A DNA stretch of 64,000 nucleotides, taken from contig NZ_JADDXU010000005.1 of NCBI RefSeq assembly GCF_015163075.1, positions 186,001 through 250,000 of the forward strand. Reading direction: 5' to 3'. Both the position numbers and the translations under genes were made by a program. This stretch comes from Streptomyces justiciae (GTDB taxonomy: Bacteria > Actinomycetota > Actinomycetes > Streptomycetales > Streptomycetaceae). This document shows positions 33,599 to 42,677 of this stretch, piece after piece. The notes beneath the pieces were generated by a model, which saw nothing but the letters and a program-made list of their open reading frames with translations, was not told the DNA's origin and did no database searches. Each line of letters opens with the position of its first letter. Position 1 is the stretch's first letter.

Positions 33599-35708
33599 GG
33601 CGTGCCTCCTCCTTCTCCTCCCGGGTCGGGAACAGCCCGGCCGGGGCGACGAGTTTCGACTCGACGTACGGCGCCTCGCTCAGCGTCGAGAGGGCCGGGC
33701 GCCGTACATGCCGTACGCAGACCCGCAGCGCGTCGGCGATCACCACCACGATCAGCAGGGCGAGGACCGCGGTGAGGACGCCGTCGACCGTGGAGTTGGT
33801 GACCACGGTGTGCATGTCGTCCATGTTCTTGGCGGGCGGCAGGACTTCACCCCGGTCGATGGCGTCCTGGAAGACCGACCGCTGCTTGAAGAAGCCGACC
33901 TTGGGGTCGCTGGAGAACACCTTCTGCCAGCTCGCGGTCAGCGTGACGGTGGCGTCCCAGACGAGCGGGATGCCGGTGATCCAGGCCCACTTGAGGCGTC
34001 CGGACTTCACCAGCAGCGTGGTGCAGACGGCCAGGGCGACGGCGGCGAGCAGCTGGTTGGAGATGCCGAAGATCGGGAAGAGCTGGTTGATCCCGCCGAG
34101 CGGTTCGTGGACGCCCACCCAGAGGAAGTACCCCCACAGTCCGCACACGAGCGCGCTGGTGATGACCAGGCCGGGCTTCCAACTGATGTTCTTGAAGGGC
34201 TTGATGACATTGCCCAGCATGTCCTGGAGCATGAACCGGCCCACGCGGGTGCCGGCGTCCAGCGCGGTCAGGATGAACAGCGCCTCGAACATGATCGCGA
34301 AGTGGTACCAGAAGGCGCGCAGGCTCCCGCCGGTGACCTTGGAGAAGATCTCCGAGACGCCGATGGCGAGCGTGGGCGCACCGCCGGTGCGGGACAACAG
34401 GCTTGATTCCTCGACGCGTTCGGCGGCGCGGGCCAGGTCGTCGGGGGAGATCGAGTAGCCCCAGCCGGACACCACCCGGGACGCCTCCTGCACGGTGGTG
34501 CCGATGGCTCCCGAGGGCGCGTTCATCGCGAAGTACAGGCCCGGGTCGATGATGCTCGCCGCGACCAGGGCCATGATCGCCACCGACGACTCCATCAGCA
34601 TGGAGCCGTAGCCGATCATGCGGACCTGCGTCTCCTTCTGGATCATCTTCGGCGTGGTGCCACTCGAAATGAGCGAGTGGAAGCCGGACAGAGCTCCGCA
34701 GGCGATGGTGATGAAGACGAAGGGGAACAACGACCCCGCGAAGACAGGGCCGTTGCCGCGCGAGGCGAAGTCCGTCACCGCGTCCATCTTCAGCGTGGGC
34801 AGCGCGATCACGACCCCCAGCGCCAGCAGGAGGATCGTGCCGATCTTCATGAAGGTGGAGAGGTAGTCGCGGGGCGCCAGGAGCATCCACACCGGCAGGA
34901 TCGACGCGATGAAGCCGTACGCCACCAGCCAGACGACCAGCGTCGAGGGCGCGAGCGTGAAGGTGTCGGCCCAGGACGACTCCGCCACCCAGCGCCCGGC
35001 GATCAGTGCGAGCAGCAGCAGGGCCACGCCGATGAGCGAGACCTCGCTGACCCGGCCGGGCCGCAGGACGCGCAGATAGAAGCCCATGAGCAGGGCGATC
35101 GGGATCGTCATCGCGATGGAGAAGGTGCCCCAGGGCGACTGGGCGAGGGCGTTGACGATGACGAGCGCCAGCACCCCGAGCAGGATGATCATGATGGCGA
35201 AGGCGGCGATGAGGGCCGCCGCGCCGCCGAACGGGCCGATCTCCTCGCGGGCCATCTGGCCGAGGGAGCGTCCGTCGCGGCGGGTGGAGAAGAACAGCAC
35301 CACCATGTCCTGGACGGCGCCGGCGAAGACGACGCCCGCGATGATCCAGATCGTGCCGGGCAAGTAGCCCATCTGCGCGGCCAGTACGGGGCCGACGAGC
35401 GGTCCGGCGCCGGCGATCGCCGCGAAGTGGTGGCCGAGGAGGACCCGTCGGTCGGTGGGGTGGAAGTCGATGCCGTTGTTCAGGCGCTCGGCCGGGGTGG
35501 CCCTGGTCCGGTCGACCTTGAGGACCTTGTACGCGATGAACTTCGCGTAGAAGCGGTAGGCGATGGCGTACGAGCCGAGGGCGGCCGCGACCATCCAGGC
35601 GGCGGAGACGTCCTCGCCGCGGGCGAGCGCGAGCACGGCCCAGCCGGTGGCTCCGACCAGCGCGACGAGGGTCCAGATGACGGTGGTTCGGACGTTCGCG
35701 GTACGCAC
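33570..35708 (-). CDS. cstA: Carbon starvation protein CstA family transporter
   Basis: This 712-residue membrane protein has about 16-18 helices. CstA signatures include GHHFAAIAGAGPLVGPVLAAQMGYLPGTIW-type text near residues 90-125 and the central SGFHSLISSGTTPK. Family members take up pyruvate or peptides during carbon starvation. The GTG start at 35708 has GGGAGG upstream. It forms an operon with the YbdD-like gene and lies beside the dasR locus, whose regulon also concerns carbon supply, but no DasR site is seen in front of it. Confidence 0.92.
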   Translation of the reverse strand: MRTANVRTTVIWTLVALVGATGWAVLALARGEDVSAAWMVAAALGSYAIAYRFYAKFIAYKVLKVDRTRATPAERLNNGIDFHPTDRRVLLGHHFAAIAGAGPLVGPVLAAQMGYLPGTIWIIAGVVFAGAVQDMVVLFFSTRRDGRSLGQMAREEIGPFGGAAALIAAFAIMIILLGVLALVIVNALAQSPWGTFSIAMTIPIALLMGFYLRVLRPGRVSEVSLIGVALLLLALIAGRWVAESSWADTFTLAPSTLVVWLVAYGFIASILPVWMLLAPRDYLSTFMKIGTILLLALGVVIALPTLKMDAVTDFASRGNGPVFAGSLFPFVFITIACGALSGFHSLISSGTTPKMIQKETQVRMIGYGSMLMESSVAIMALVAASIIDPGLYFAMNAPSGAIGTTVQEASRVVSGWGYSISPDDLARAAERVEESSLLSRTGGAPTLAIGVSEIFSKVTGGSLRAFWYHFAIMFEALFILTALDAGTRVGRFMLQDMLGNVIKPFKNISWKPGLVITSALVCGLWGYFLWVGVHEPLGGINQLFPIFGISNQLLAAVALAVCTTLLVKSGRLKWAWITGIPLVWDATVTLTASWQKVFSSDPKVGFFKQRSVFQDAIDRGEVLPPAKNMDDMHTVVTNSTVDGVLTAVLALLIVVVIADALRVCVRHVRRPALSTLSEAPYVESKLVAPAGLFPTREEKEEARHEVGTPAGG

Positions 35709-35796
35709 AGGGCGGTCCTCCCGTCCATACGGAGACGGGAGGAACGTAGAGCAGGATGCGCGGTTGCGCTACACCGCGTGCACCAGTGCAAGGCCC

Positions 35797-36561
35797 TCAG
35801 TCCACGGGCCTCTTGAGCCGCGCCACGAACTTGTACCGGTCCCCCCGGTACACCGACCGCACCCATTCCACCGGCTCCCCGTCCTTGTCGAAGGAGTGGC
35901 GGGAGAGCATCAGCATCGGCAGGCCCACGTCGGTGCCGAGCAGGCCGGCCTCGCGCGGGGTGGCCAGCGAGGTCTCGATGGTCTCCTCGGCCTCGGCGAG
36001 ATGGACGTCGTAGACCTCGGCCAACGCCGTGTAGAGGGACGTGTACTTGACCAGGGAGCGGCGCAGGGCCGGGAAGCGCTTGGCGCTGAGGTGCGTCGTC
36101 TCGATGGCCATCGGCTCGCCGTTCGCCATGCGCAGCCGCTCGATGCGCAGCACCCGGCCGCCGGCGGTGATGTCGAGGAGTTCGGCGAGGCGGTCGTCGG
36201 CGGTGATGTAGCCGATGTCGAGGAGCTGGGAGGTGGGTTCGAGGCCCTGGGCGCGCATGTCCTCGGTGTAAGAGGTGAGTTGCAGCGCCTGCGAGACCTT
36301 GGGCTTGGCGACGAACGTGCCCTTGCCCTGGATGCGTTCGAGGCGGCCCTCGACGACGAGTTCCTGGAGGGCCTGGCGCACGGTGGTGCGCGAGGTGTCG
36401 AACTCGGCCGCGAGCGTGCGCTCGGGCGGGACGGGGGTGCCGGGCGCCTGGGTCTCGGTCATGTCGAGCAGGTGCTTCTTCAGGCGGTAGTACTTGGGCA
36501 CGCGCGCGGTACGGACGGTCGCCCCACCCTCGTTCTCCGCGCTGCTGACCTCGGTGCTCAT
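35797..36561 (-). CDS. dasR: GntR/HutC-family regulator DasR
   Basis: This 254-residue protein is the global regulator of N-acetylglucosamine metabolism, linking chitin use to development and antibiotics. The N-terminal winged helix is ERTLAAEFDTSRTTVRQALQELVVEGRLERIQGKGTFVA; the rest is a UTRA ligand domain that binds glucosamine-6-phosphate. The start is the ATG at 36561 (MSTEVSSAENEG). It is divergent from dasA, with several dre sites in the 308-bp gap. Length equals that of the S. coelicolor protein. Confidence 0.95.
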   Translation of the reverse strand: MSTEVSSAENEGGATVRTARVPKYYRLKKHLLDMTETQAPGTPVPPERTLAAEFDTSRTTVRQALQELVVEGRLERIQGKGTFVAKPKVSQALQLTSYTEDMRAQGLEPTSQLLDIGYITADDRLAELLDITAGGRVLRIERLRMANGEPMAIETTHLSAKRFPALRRSLVKYTSLYTALAEVYDVHLAEAEETIETSLATPREAGLLGTDVGLPMLMLSRHSFDKDGEPVEWVRSVYRGDRYKFVARLKRPVD

Positions 36562-36628
36562 GCCTCTGCCTTCCCGGCTCCGGATGCGGATCACATCGTG
36601 ATCCCCTCTGTATACCGTCGCCGACTCT

Positions 36629-36644
36629 TTTGGTCTAGTCCATA
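36629..36644. promoter_or_regulatory. DasR operator (dre), TTTGGTCTAGTCCATA
   Basis: It matches the dre consensus (ACTGGTCTAGACCACT) at the TGGTCTAG core and CCA. It lies 68 bp upstream of the dasR start, so it probably mediates autoregulation. Confidence 0.75.
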
Positions 36645-36650
36645 GCCTCA

Positions 36651-36666
36651 AGTGGTCTAGTGGAAG
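36651..36666. promoter_or_regulatory. DasR operator (dre), AGTGGTCTAGTGGAAG
   Basis: The left half AGTGGTCTAG is perfect, the right half weak. It lies 6 bp after the previous site, so DasR dimers could bind side by side. Confidence 0.6.
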
Positions 36667-36763
36667 ACAGTACTCCGACAGCACTGTTTTCGCTGGCTTC
36701 TTACTTAAAGGTTCCTGCATATGTAGGTCGGATAACGGCTGGTCAGAGCCGGTTCGGACACCC

Positions 36764-36792
36764 TTGACAGGCCCCGTGGTCTGGTCCAAGCT
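36764..36792 (+). promoter_or_regulatory. dasA promoter with overlapping dre-like site
   Basis: TTGACA (36764-36769) and CAAGCT (36787-36792) are 17 bp apart. A dre-like TGGTCTGGTCCA (36777-36788) overlaps the spacer and -10, a position suited to repression. Confidence 0.55.
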
Positions 36793-36798
36793 CCCGGT

Positions 36799-36814
36799 AC
36801 TGGTCTACACCATT
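36799..36814. promoter_or_regulatory. DasR operator (dre), ACTGGTCTACACCATT, at the dasA start region
   Basis: It matches the consensus at 13 of 16 positions including the whole left half. It lies just downstream of the dasA promoter and 55 bp before the dasA GTG. Confidence 0.8.
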
Positions 36815-36869
36815 GGTCCAGGGCCCCAGCTTCGTGGGCGGGGGGTGTGGGCATCCTGAGGAGGATGGC

Positions 36870-38147
36870 GTGAAGCGCAAGCTGATTACCGCGATCGGTG
36901 TCGCGGCCATGTTGGTCTCCGTCGCGGCGTGTGGGGGCGACGACGGCGACAGTGGTGACAAGGCGGGGGCGGACGGTTACGCCGGCCAGACCCTCACCGT
37001 CTGGGTCATGGACGGCTCCTCGCCGGACCAGTGGCAGAAGGACGTGCAGGCCGCCTTCGAGAAGAAGACCAAGGCCAAGGTCAAGTTCGAGATCCAGCAG
37101 TGGAACGGCATCCAGCAGAAGCTGACCACCGCCCTGTCCGAGGAGAACCCGCCGGACGTCTTCGAGATCGGCAACACCCAGACCCCGGCCTACGCCAAGA
37201 CCGGCGGCCTCGCCGACCTCGCCGACCTCAAGTCGTCGATCGGCGCCGACTGGACCGAGTCCCTGAACAAGTCCTCCATCTACGACGGCAAGCAGTACGC
37301 GGCGCCCTGGTACTTCGCCAACCGCGTCGTCATCTACAACAAGAAGGTCTGGGCCGACGCCGGCATCAAGGACACCCCGAAGACCCGGGACGAGTTCTAC
37401 GCCGACCTCAAGCAGATCGGCGAGAAGACCAAGGCCGAGCCGATCTACCTGCCCGGCCAGAACTGGTACCACTTCGTCGGTCTCACCATCGGTGAGGGCG
37501 CCGAGCTGGTGAAGAAGGACGGCGACAAGTACGTCTCCAACCTCGACGACCCGAAGGTCGCCGCCGCCATGGAGACCTACAAGAAGTTCCAGGCCCTGTC
37601 CAAGGCCCCCAAGGACAAGGACGAGGCCACCCCGCAGCAGGCCGAGGTCTTCGCCAAGGGCAACGTCGGTGCCTTCATCGGCATGGGCTGGGAGGCCGGC
37701 ACGGCGATCGCCGCCAACAAGAAGATCGAGTCGGACATCGGCTACTTCACCATCCCCGGTGCCACGGCCGACAAGCCCGAGGGTGTCTTCCTCGGCGGCT
37801 CCAACCTCGCGGTCGCCGCGGGCAGCAAGAAGCAGGCGCTCGCCAACGAGTTCCTGAAGATCGCCCTGTCCGACAAGTACGAGGGCGAGCTGGCCAAGCT
37901 CAACGGCGTCATCCCGAACAAGGAGTCGCTGCAGACCAACCTGACGGGCAACGCCGTCGCCGAGGCCGCCGCGCCGGCCGCCGCCGGCGGTGGCACGACG
38001 CCGCTGATCCCGGAGTGGGCCGCGGTCGAGAACGCCCCCAACCCGGTCAAGACGTACATGACCGCCGTCCTCAACGGCAAGACGCCGGCCGAGGCCGCCA
38101 AGCAGGTCGAGAGCGAGTTCAACAAGCGCCTCGCCCAGCAGCAGTAA
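36870..38147 (+). CDS. dasA: N,N'-diacetylchitobiose-binding lipoprotein DasA
   Basis: The 425-residue extracellular solute-binding protein of family 1 begins VKRKLITAIGVAAMLVSVAAC with the lipobox VAAC, so it is membrane-anchored. It captures chitobiose for the DasABC importer. The mature domain shows VWVMDGSSPDQWQKDV and WYFANRVVIYNKKVW typical of sugar-binding proteins. The GTG at 36870 follows GAGGAGG with 6-nt spacing. A GC-rich hairpin after the stop probably limits read-through into the permease genes. Confidence 0.95.
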   Translation: MKRKLITAIGVAAMLVSVAACGGDDGDSGDKAGADGYAGQTLTVWVMDGSSPDQWQKDVQAAFEKKTKAKVKFEIQQWNGIQQKLTTALSEENPPDVFEIGNTQTPAYAKTGGLADLADLKSSIGADWTESLNKSSIYDGKQYAAPWYFANRVVIYNKKVWADAGIKDTPKTRDEFYADLKQIGEKTKAEPIYLPGQNWYHFVGLTIGEGAELVKKDGDKYVSNLDDPKVAAAMETYKKFQALSKAPKDKDEATPQQAEVFAKGNVGAFIGMGWEAGTAIAANKKIESDIGYFTIPGATADKPEGVFLGGSNLAVAAGSKKQALANEFLKIALSDKYEGELAKLNGVIPNKESLQTNLTGNAVAEAAAPAAAGGGTTPLIPEWAAVENAPNPVKTYMTAVLNGKTPAEAAKQVESEFNKRLAQQQ

Positions 38148-38153
38148 GGGCGA

Positions 38154-38186
38154 CGGGGCGGGGGCCGGCCGACGGTCCCCGCCCCG
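38154..38186 (+). terminator. Partial terminator between dasA and dasB
   Basis: Arms 38154-38166 and 38174-38186 pair over 13 bp with one G-T wobble (core CGGGGCGGGG) and a 7-nt loop, followed by CTTTCC. It ends 32 bp before dasB and would make the binding protein mRNA more abundant than the permease mRNA. Confidence 0.65.
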
Positions 38187-38218
38187 CTTTCCGGTAGGTC
38201 GAGTAGAGAGACGCGAGC

Positions 38219-39199
38219 ATGACCGTGCAGACCGAACGGCCGCCCTCCGGTCCGGTGGACGTGACGAAACCGGACCAGCGAGGGCCCGGTGAGCAGCGAC
38301 CGGCGTCCCGCGCGGGCGCGCTCGCCCCGTACCTCCTGCTGCTGCCGGCCTGCGCGGCCACCGTGCTGCTGCTCGGCTGGCCGCTGCTGAAGGACCTTCT
38401 GCTGTCGTTCCAGAACCTCAACATGGGACAGCTGATCCAGCATGTCACCGAGTGGAACGGCATCGAGAACTACAAGCAGGCCCTGACCGGCGAGGACTTC
38501 TGGCGCGTCACCGGCCGCTCGATCCTGTTCACGGCCGTCAACGTCGTCCTGACCATGCTCCTCGGCGCCCTGGTCGGCCTGCTGCTGGCCCGCCTCGGCA
38601 AGCGGATGCGGGTCACCCTGATGGTCGGGCTCGTGCTGGCCTGGGCGATGCCCGTGGTCGCCGCGACCACCGTCTACCAGTGGCTCTTCGCCCAGCGCTT
38701 CGGCGTCGTCAACTGGGTCCTGGACAAGCTCGGTTGGCACTCCATGGCCGACTACAGCTGGACCAGCAGCCAGCTGTCGACGTTCTTCGTCGTGACCGTG
38801 CTGATCGTCTGGCAGTCGATCCCCTTCGTCGCGATCAACCTGTACGCCGCCACGACCACGATCCCCGGCGAGCTGTACGAGGCCGCGGCCCTGGACGGCG
38901 CGGGCGCCTGGAAGAGCTTCACCACCGTGACGCTCCCGTTCCTGCGCCCCTTCCTCTACGCCACGACCTTCCTGGAGGTCATCTGGATCTTCAAGGCGTT
39001 CGTGCAGGTCTTCACCATCAACGGCGGCGGCCCCGACCGGCTCACCGAGATCCTGCCCGTCTACGCCTACATCGAGGGCGTCGGCAACCAGCACTACGGC
39101 ATGGGCGCCGCGATCGCCGTCCTGACCATCCTGATCCTGCTGGCCATCACCGCGTACTACCTGCGGATCGTGCTCAAGCAAGAGGAGGACGAGCTGTGA
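38219..39199 (+). CDS. dasB: Chitobiose ABC transporter permease DasB
   Basis: The 326-residue membrane protein has six helices after a hydrophilic N-terminus of about 30 residues. The EAA motif is seen around ELYEAAALDGAGAWKSFTTVTLP, where the ATPase docks. No ATPase gene is present in the operon; in Streptomyces the shared ATPase MsiK encoded elsewhere serves this transporter. The stop overlaps the dasC start as GTGA. Confidence 0.93.
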   Translation: MTVQTERPPSGPVDVTKPDQRGPGEQRPASRAGALAPYLLLLPACAATVLLLGWPLLKDLLLSFQNLNMGQLIQHVTEWNGIENYKQALTGEDFWRVTGRSILFTAVNVVLTMLLGALVGLLLARLGKRMRVTLMVGLVLAWAMPVVAATTVYQWLFAQRFGVVNWVLDKLGWHSMADYSWTSSQLSTFFVVTVLIVWQSIPFVAINLYAATTTIPGELYEAAALDGAGAWKSFTTVTLPFLRPFLYATTFLEVIWIFKAFVQVFTINGGGPDRLTEILPVYAYIEGVGNQHYGMGAAIAVLTILILLAITAYYLRIVLKQEEDEL

Positions 39200-40026
39200 A
39201 GCGCTCGCTGTTCAGCCGCATCTGGCCCAACGCCACGGCCGTCATCCTGTTCATCGGCTTCGTCTTCCCCGTGTACTGGATGTTCGCCACGGCCTTCAAG
39301 CCGACCGGCGACATCATCTCGGAGAACCCGGTCTGGTTCCCGACCCACATCACCTTCGACCACTTCAAGACTGCGACGGGCGTCGACCACTTCTGGACCT
39401 ACGTCACCAACTCGCTGATCGTCACGGTCTGCGCGGTCGTCCTGTCCCTCGCCGTCGCCCTGGCCGGCGCCTTCGCGCTCGCCCGGATGCGGTTCAAGGG
39501 CCGCCGGGGCTTCATCATCGGGTTCATGCTGGCCCAGATGGCGCCCTGGGAGGTCATGATCATCGCGATGTACATGATCGTGCGGGACGCGTCCATGCTG
39601 AACAGCCTGGTCCCGCTGACCGTCTTCTACATGATGATGATCCTGCCCTTCACGATCCTGACGCTGCGCGGCTTCGTCGCCGCGGTGCCCAAGGACCTGG
39701 AGGAGGCGGCGATGGTCGACGGCTGCACGCGCGCCCAGGCCTTCCGCAAGGTGATCCTGCCGCTGCTCGCCCCCGGCCTGATGTCCACCTCGCTCTTCGG
39801 CTTCATCACCGCCTGGAACGAGTTCCCGCTGGTCCTGGTCCTGAACAAGGAGGCGGAGGCGCAGACCCTGCCGCTGTGGCTGTCCAGCTTCCAGACCGCC
39901 TTCGGCGACGACTGGGGCGCGACCATGGCGGCGTCCTCCCTCTTCGCCGTCCCGATCCTGATCCTCTTCGTCTTCCTGCAGCGCAGGGCCGTCAATGGTC
40001 TGACGGCCGGCGCGGTGAAGGGATAA
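39196..40026 (+). CDS. dasC: Chitobiose ABC transporter permease DasC
   Basis: The 276-residue second permease has six helices with the EAA loop DLEEAAMVDGCTRAQAFRKVILP. The GTG at 39196 lies in GTGA with the dasB stop and has AGAGGAGG upstream; the longer open frame inside dasB is ignored. It works as a heterodimer with DasB. dasD begins 10 bp later. Confidence 0.93.
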   Translation: MKRSLFSRIWPNATAVILFIGFVFPVYWMFATAFKPTGDIISENPVWFPTHITFDHFKTATGVDHFWTYVTNSLIVTVCAVVLSLAVALAGAFALARMRFKGRRGFIIGFMLAQMAPWEVMIIAMYMIVRDASMLNSLVPLTVFYMMMILPFTILTLRGFVAAVPKDLEEAAMVDGCTRAQAFRKVILPLLAPGLMSTSLFGFITAWNEFPLVLVLNKEAEAQTLPLWLSSFQTAFGDDWGATMAASSLFAVPILILFVFLQRRAVNGLTAGAVKG

Positions 40027-40035
40027 CGCCACCCG

Positions 40036-41523
40036 ATGACGACTTTCGCCAAGGGCACCGACACCCTCACGCGTGACGCGCTCACGGTCCTCCAGCCCGG
40101 CTTCACCGGCACCACCGCCCCCGACTGGCTGCTGCGCCGCCTCGGCGAGGGCCTGGCCTCGGTGGGCCTGTTCGGCCGCAACATCGCCTCGCCGGACCAA
40201 CTCTCCGCACTCACCGCCCAGTTGCGCGCCGAACGCGACGACGTCCTGGTCGCCATCGACGAGGAGGGCGGCGACGTCACCCGCCTGGAGGTGCGGACCG
40301 GCTCCAGCTTCCCCGGCAACCACGCCCTGGGCGCGGTCGACGACGTCGACCTCACCCGCGAGGTCGCCTTCGAACTCGGCCGCCGCCTCGCCGCCTGCGG
40401 GGTGAACCTCAACTGGGCCCCGTCAGCCGACGTCAACTCCAACCCGTCGAACCCGGTGATCGGCGTCCGCTCCTTCGGCGCCTCCGCCGACCTGGTCGCC
40501 CGCCACACCGCCGCCTACGTCACCGGCCTCCAGTCGGCGGGCGTGGCGGCCTGCACCAAGCACTTCCCGGGCCACGGCGACACCGCGACCGACTCCCACC
40601 ACGCCCTGCCCCGCATCGACGCGGATGCCTCGGTCCTGCCGGAGCGCGAACTCGCCCCGTTCCGCGCCGCGATCGCCGCCGGCAGCCGCGCGGTGATGAG
40701 CGCCCACATCCTGGTCCCGGCCCTGGACCCCGACCACCCGGCGACCCTGTCCCGCAAGGTCCTGACCGACCTGCTGCGCGGCGAACTCGGCTACGACGGC
40801 CTCATCGTCACCGACGGCATGGAGATGCAGGCCATCGCCGCCACCTACGGCATCGAGCACGGCAGCGTCCTCGCCATCGCGGCCGGCGCCGACGCGATCT
40901 GCGTGGGCGGCGGCCTCGCCGACGACGAGACCGTACGGCGTCTGCGCGACGCCCTGGTCTCGGCCGTCCGCGCCGGCGACCTCCCCGAGGAACGCCTCGC
41001 GGACGCCGCCGAACGCGTCCGCGCCCTCGCCCGCTGGACCGCGGCGGCGTCAGCGGCGGACGCCTCGGACACCGGCGACCCGGACGTCGGCCTGCGCGCG
41101 GCCCGCCGTGCCCTGACCCTCACCGGCGCCGAGGGCTTCACGCCGCTCACCGAGGCGCCGTTCGTCGCCGCCTTCACCCCGGTCGCGAACATCGCGGTCG
41201 GCGACGAGACCCCGTGGGGCGTGGCCGCGGAACTCACCCGCCTCCTCCCCGGCACCGACACCGGCAGCTTCGTCGGGGACGGGGCCGGCATGGCGGCCCT
41301 GGCCGCGGCGGGCCGCCGCCGCATCGTCGCCGTGGTCCGCGACGAGCACCGCCACCCCTGGATGACCTCGGCCCTCGACTCGGTCCTGCGCACCCGCCCG
41401 GACACGATCGTGGTCGAGATGGGCGTCCCCCAGGCCCCGCCCCGAGGCGCCCTCCACATCGCGACCCACGGCGCGGCCCGGGTCTGCGGACGGGCGGCGG
41501 CGGAGGTCATCGCGGGGGAGTAG
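40036..41523 (+). CDS. dasD: Beta-N-acetylglucosaminidase DasD (glycoside hydrolase family 3)
   Basis: The 495-residue enzyme cleaves N-acetylglucosamine from imported chitobiose. The family signature KHFPGHGDTATDSHHALP holds the His/Asp acid-base pair of the NagZ type, and VTDGMEM carries the nucleophile Asp. There is no signal peptide, so it is cytoplasmic, matching hydrolysis after import. It is the last gene of dasABCD and ends at a strong bidirectional terminator. Confidence 0.93.
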   Translation: MTTFAKGTDTLTRDALTVLQPGFTGTTAPDWLLRRLGEGLASVGLFGRNIASPDQLSALTAQLRAERDDVLVAIDEEGGDVTRLEVRTGSSFPGNHALGAVDDVDLTREVAFELGRRLAACGVNLNWAPSADVNSNPSNPVIGVRSFGASADLVARHTAAYVTGLQSAGVAACTKHFPGHGDTATDSHHALPRIDADASVLPERELAPFRAAIAAGSRAVMSAHILVPALDPDHPATLSRKVLTDLLRGELGYDGLIVTDGMEMQAIAATYGIEHGSVLAIAAGADAICVGGGLADDETVRRLRDALVSAVRAGDLPEERLADAAERVRALARWTAAASAADASDTGDPDVGLRAARRALTLTGAEGFTPLTEAPFVAAFTPVANIAVGDETPWGVAAELTRLLPGTDTGSFVGDGAGMAALAAAGRRRIVAVVRDEHRHPWMTSALDSVLRTRPDTIVVEMGVPQAPPRGALHIATHGAARVCGRAAAEVIAGE

Positions 41524-41540
41524 GAAGTCGTACGACAGGA

Positions 41541-41575
41541 CAGGCGCCGGTTCCCGGGAAGGGAACCGGCGCCTG
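41541..41575. terminator. Bidirectional terminator between dasD and nagB
   Basis: A perfect 15-bp stem (CAGGCGCCGGTTCCC at 41541-41555, complement at 41561-41575) with a 5-nt loop lies 17 bp after dasD and 19 bp before the end of the convergent nagB. Confidence 0.9.
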
Positions 41576-41594
41576 AAGCGCTTCCGTGACGGGG

Positions 41595-42380
41595 TCAGAT
41601 CCCCTGCCAGTCCGGCTTGTTGACGTACGTGTGCCGGAAGTAGTCCGCCAGCTTCAGCTTGGACGCGGCGCCCTCGTCGACGACGACGGTGGCATGCGGG
41701 TGGAGCTGGAGAGCCGACGCCGGGCACACCGCCGCGACGGGTCCCTCCACCGTCGCCGCCACTGCGTCCGCCTTGCCCTCACCGGTGGCCAGCAGCACCA
41801 GGTGCCGGGCCTCCAGGATCGTCCCGATGCCCTGCGTGATCACGTGGTGCGGGACCTGCTCGATGTCCCCGTCGAAGAACCGCGCGTTGTCGACCCGGGT
41901 CTGCTCGGTCAGCGTCTTGATCCGGGTCCGGGAGGCCAGCGAGGAGCACGGTTCGTTGAACCCGATGTGCCCGTCGGTCCCGATCCCGAGCAACTGCAGA
42001 TCCACACCGCCGGCCGCCGCCAGCGCCGCGTCGTACGCCTCACAGGCGCCCGGGATGTCCTCGGCGGTCCCGTCCGGGCCCATGAACGCGTCCATCCCGA
42101 TCCCGAGCGGCTCCAGCACCTCACGGCGCAGCACCGAACGGTACGACTCCGGATGCTCCGCCGGCAGCCCCACGTACTCGTCGAGCTGGGCGATCCGCGC
42201 CCGCGAGGCATCCACGGCACCGGACCGCACCTTGGCCGTCAGCGCCTGGTAGATGGGCAGCGGCGTCGAGCCGGTGGCCACCCCGAGCAGGGCGTCGGGC
42301 TTGCGCCGCAGGAGCTGCGCCATGGCCTCGGCGATGAGCTCGCCACCCGCCTTGGCGTCCGGGACGATGACAACTTCCAC
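41595..42380 (-). CDS. nagB: Glucosamine-6-phosphate deaminase NagB
   Basis: The 261-residue enzyme converts glucosamine-6-phosphate to fructose-6-phosphate and ammonia, feeding chitin sugar into glycolysis. LDEYVGL and GIGTDGHIGFNEP hold the catalytic Asp, His and Glu. The GTG at 42380 (VEVVIVPDAKAGG) gives the family length; the open frame up to 42443 would run into the operator. A dre site lies 63 bp upstream, so DasR represses it. Its substrate is also the DasR inducer. Confidence 0.95.
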   Translation of the reverse strand: MEVVIVPDAKAGGELIAEAMAQLLRRKPDALLGVATGSTPLPIYQALTAKVRSGAVDASRARIAQLDEYVGLPAEHPESYRSVLRREVLEPLGIGMDAFMGPDGTAEDIPGACEAYDAALAAAGGVDLQLLGIGTDGHIGFNEPCSSLASRTRIKTLTEQTRVDNARFFDGDIEQVPHHVITQGIGTILEARHLVLLATGEGKADAVAATVEGPVAAVCPASALQLHPHATVVVDEGAASKLKLADYFRHTYVNKPDWQGI

Positions 42381-42442
42381 GCTGGGCCTGCCGATCTGAG
42401 AGACGGTCTGTGAGAGGGCTCGACTGGACCCGAAAAGGGCCA

Positions 42443-42458
42443 TGTGGTTTAGACCAAT
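42443..42458. promoter_or_regulatory. DasR operator (dre) between nagB and the SIS gene
   Basis: TGTGGTTTAGACCAAT read on the minus strand is ATTGGTCTAAACCACA, close to the dre consensus. Its place in the divergent gap means one operator can serve both nagB and the SIS-domain gene. Confidence 0.8.
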
Positions 42459-42677
42459 CTAACAGAATCAGGCCAACGGGCCCAGGGGAAGAAGGGGCAG
42501 CCCGAGCCGCTGGAGACAAGCGCGGACGGCTCCCCACCAGCCGAACGCCGACCGTGCGTCACGCGGATGACAGGCGCCGTTCCGCCCGGGGGAGTGAAAT
42601 GGGACTGCCGGTGCACTACCGGCGCCCAGCCGAACCCCTACACACCCCCGTACCTCACGCCCCGGGAGGCCCCCGCG

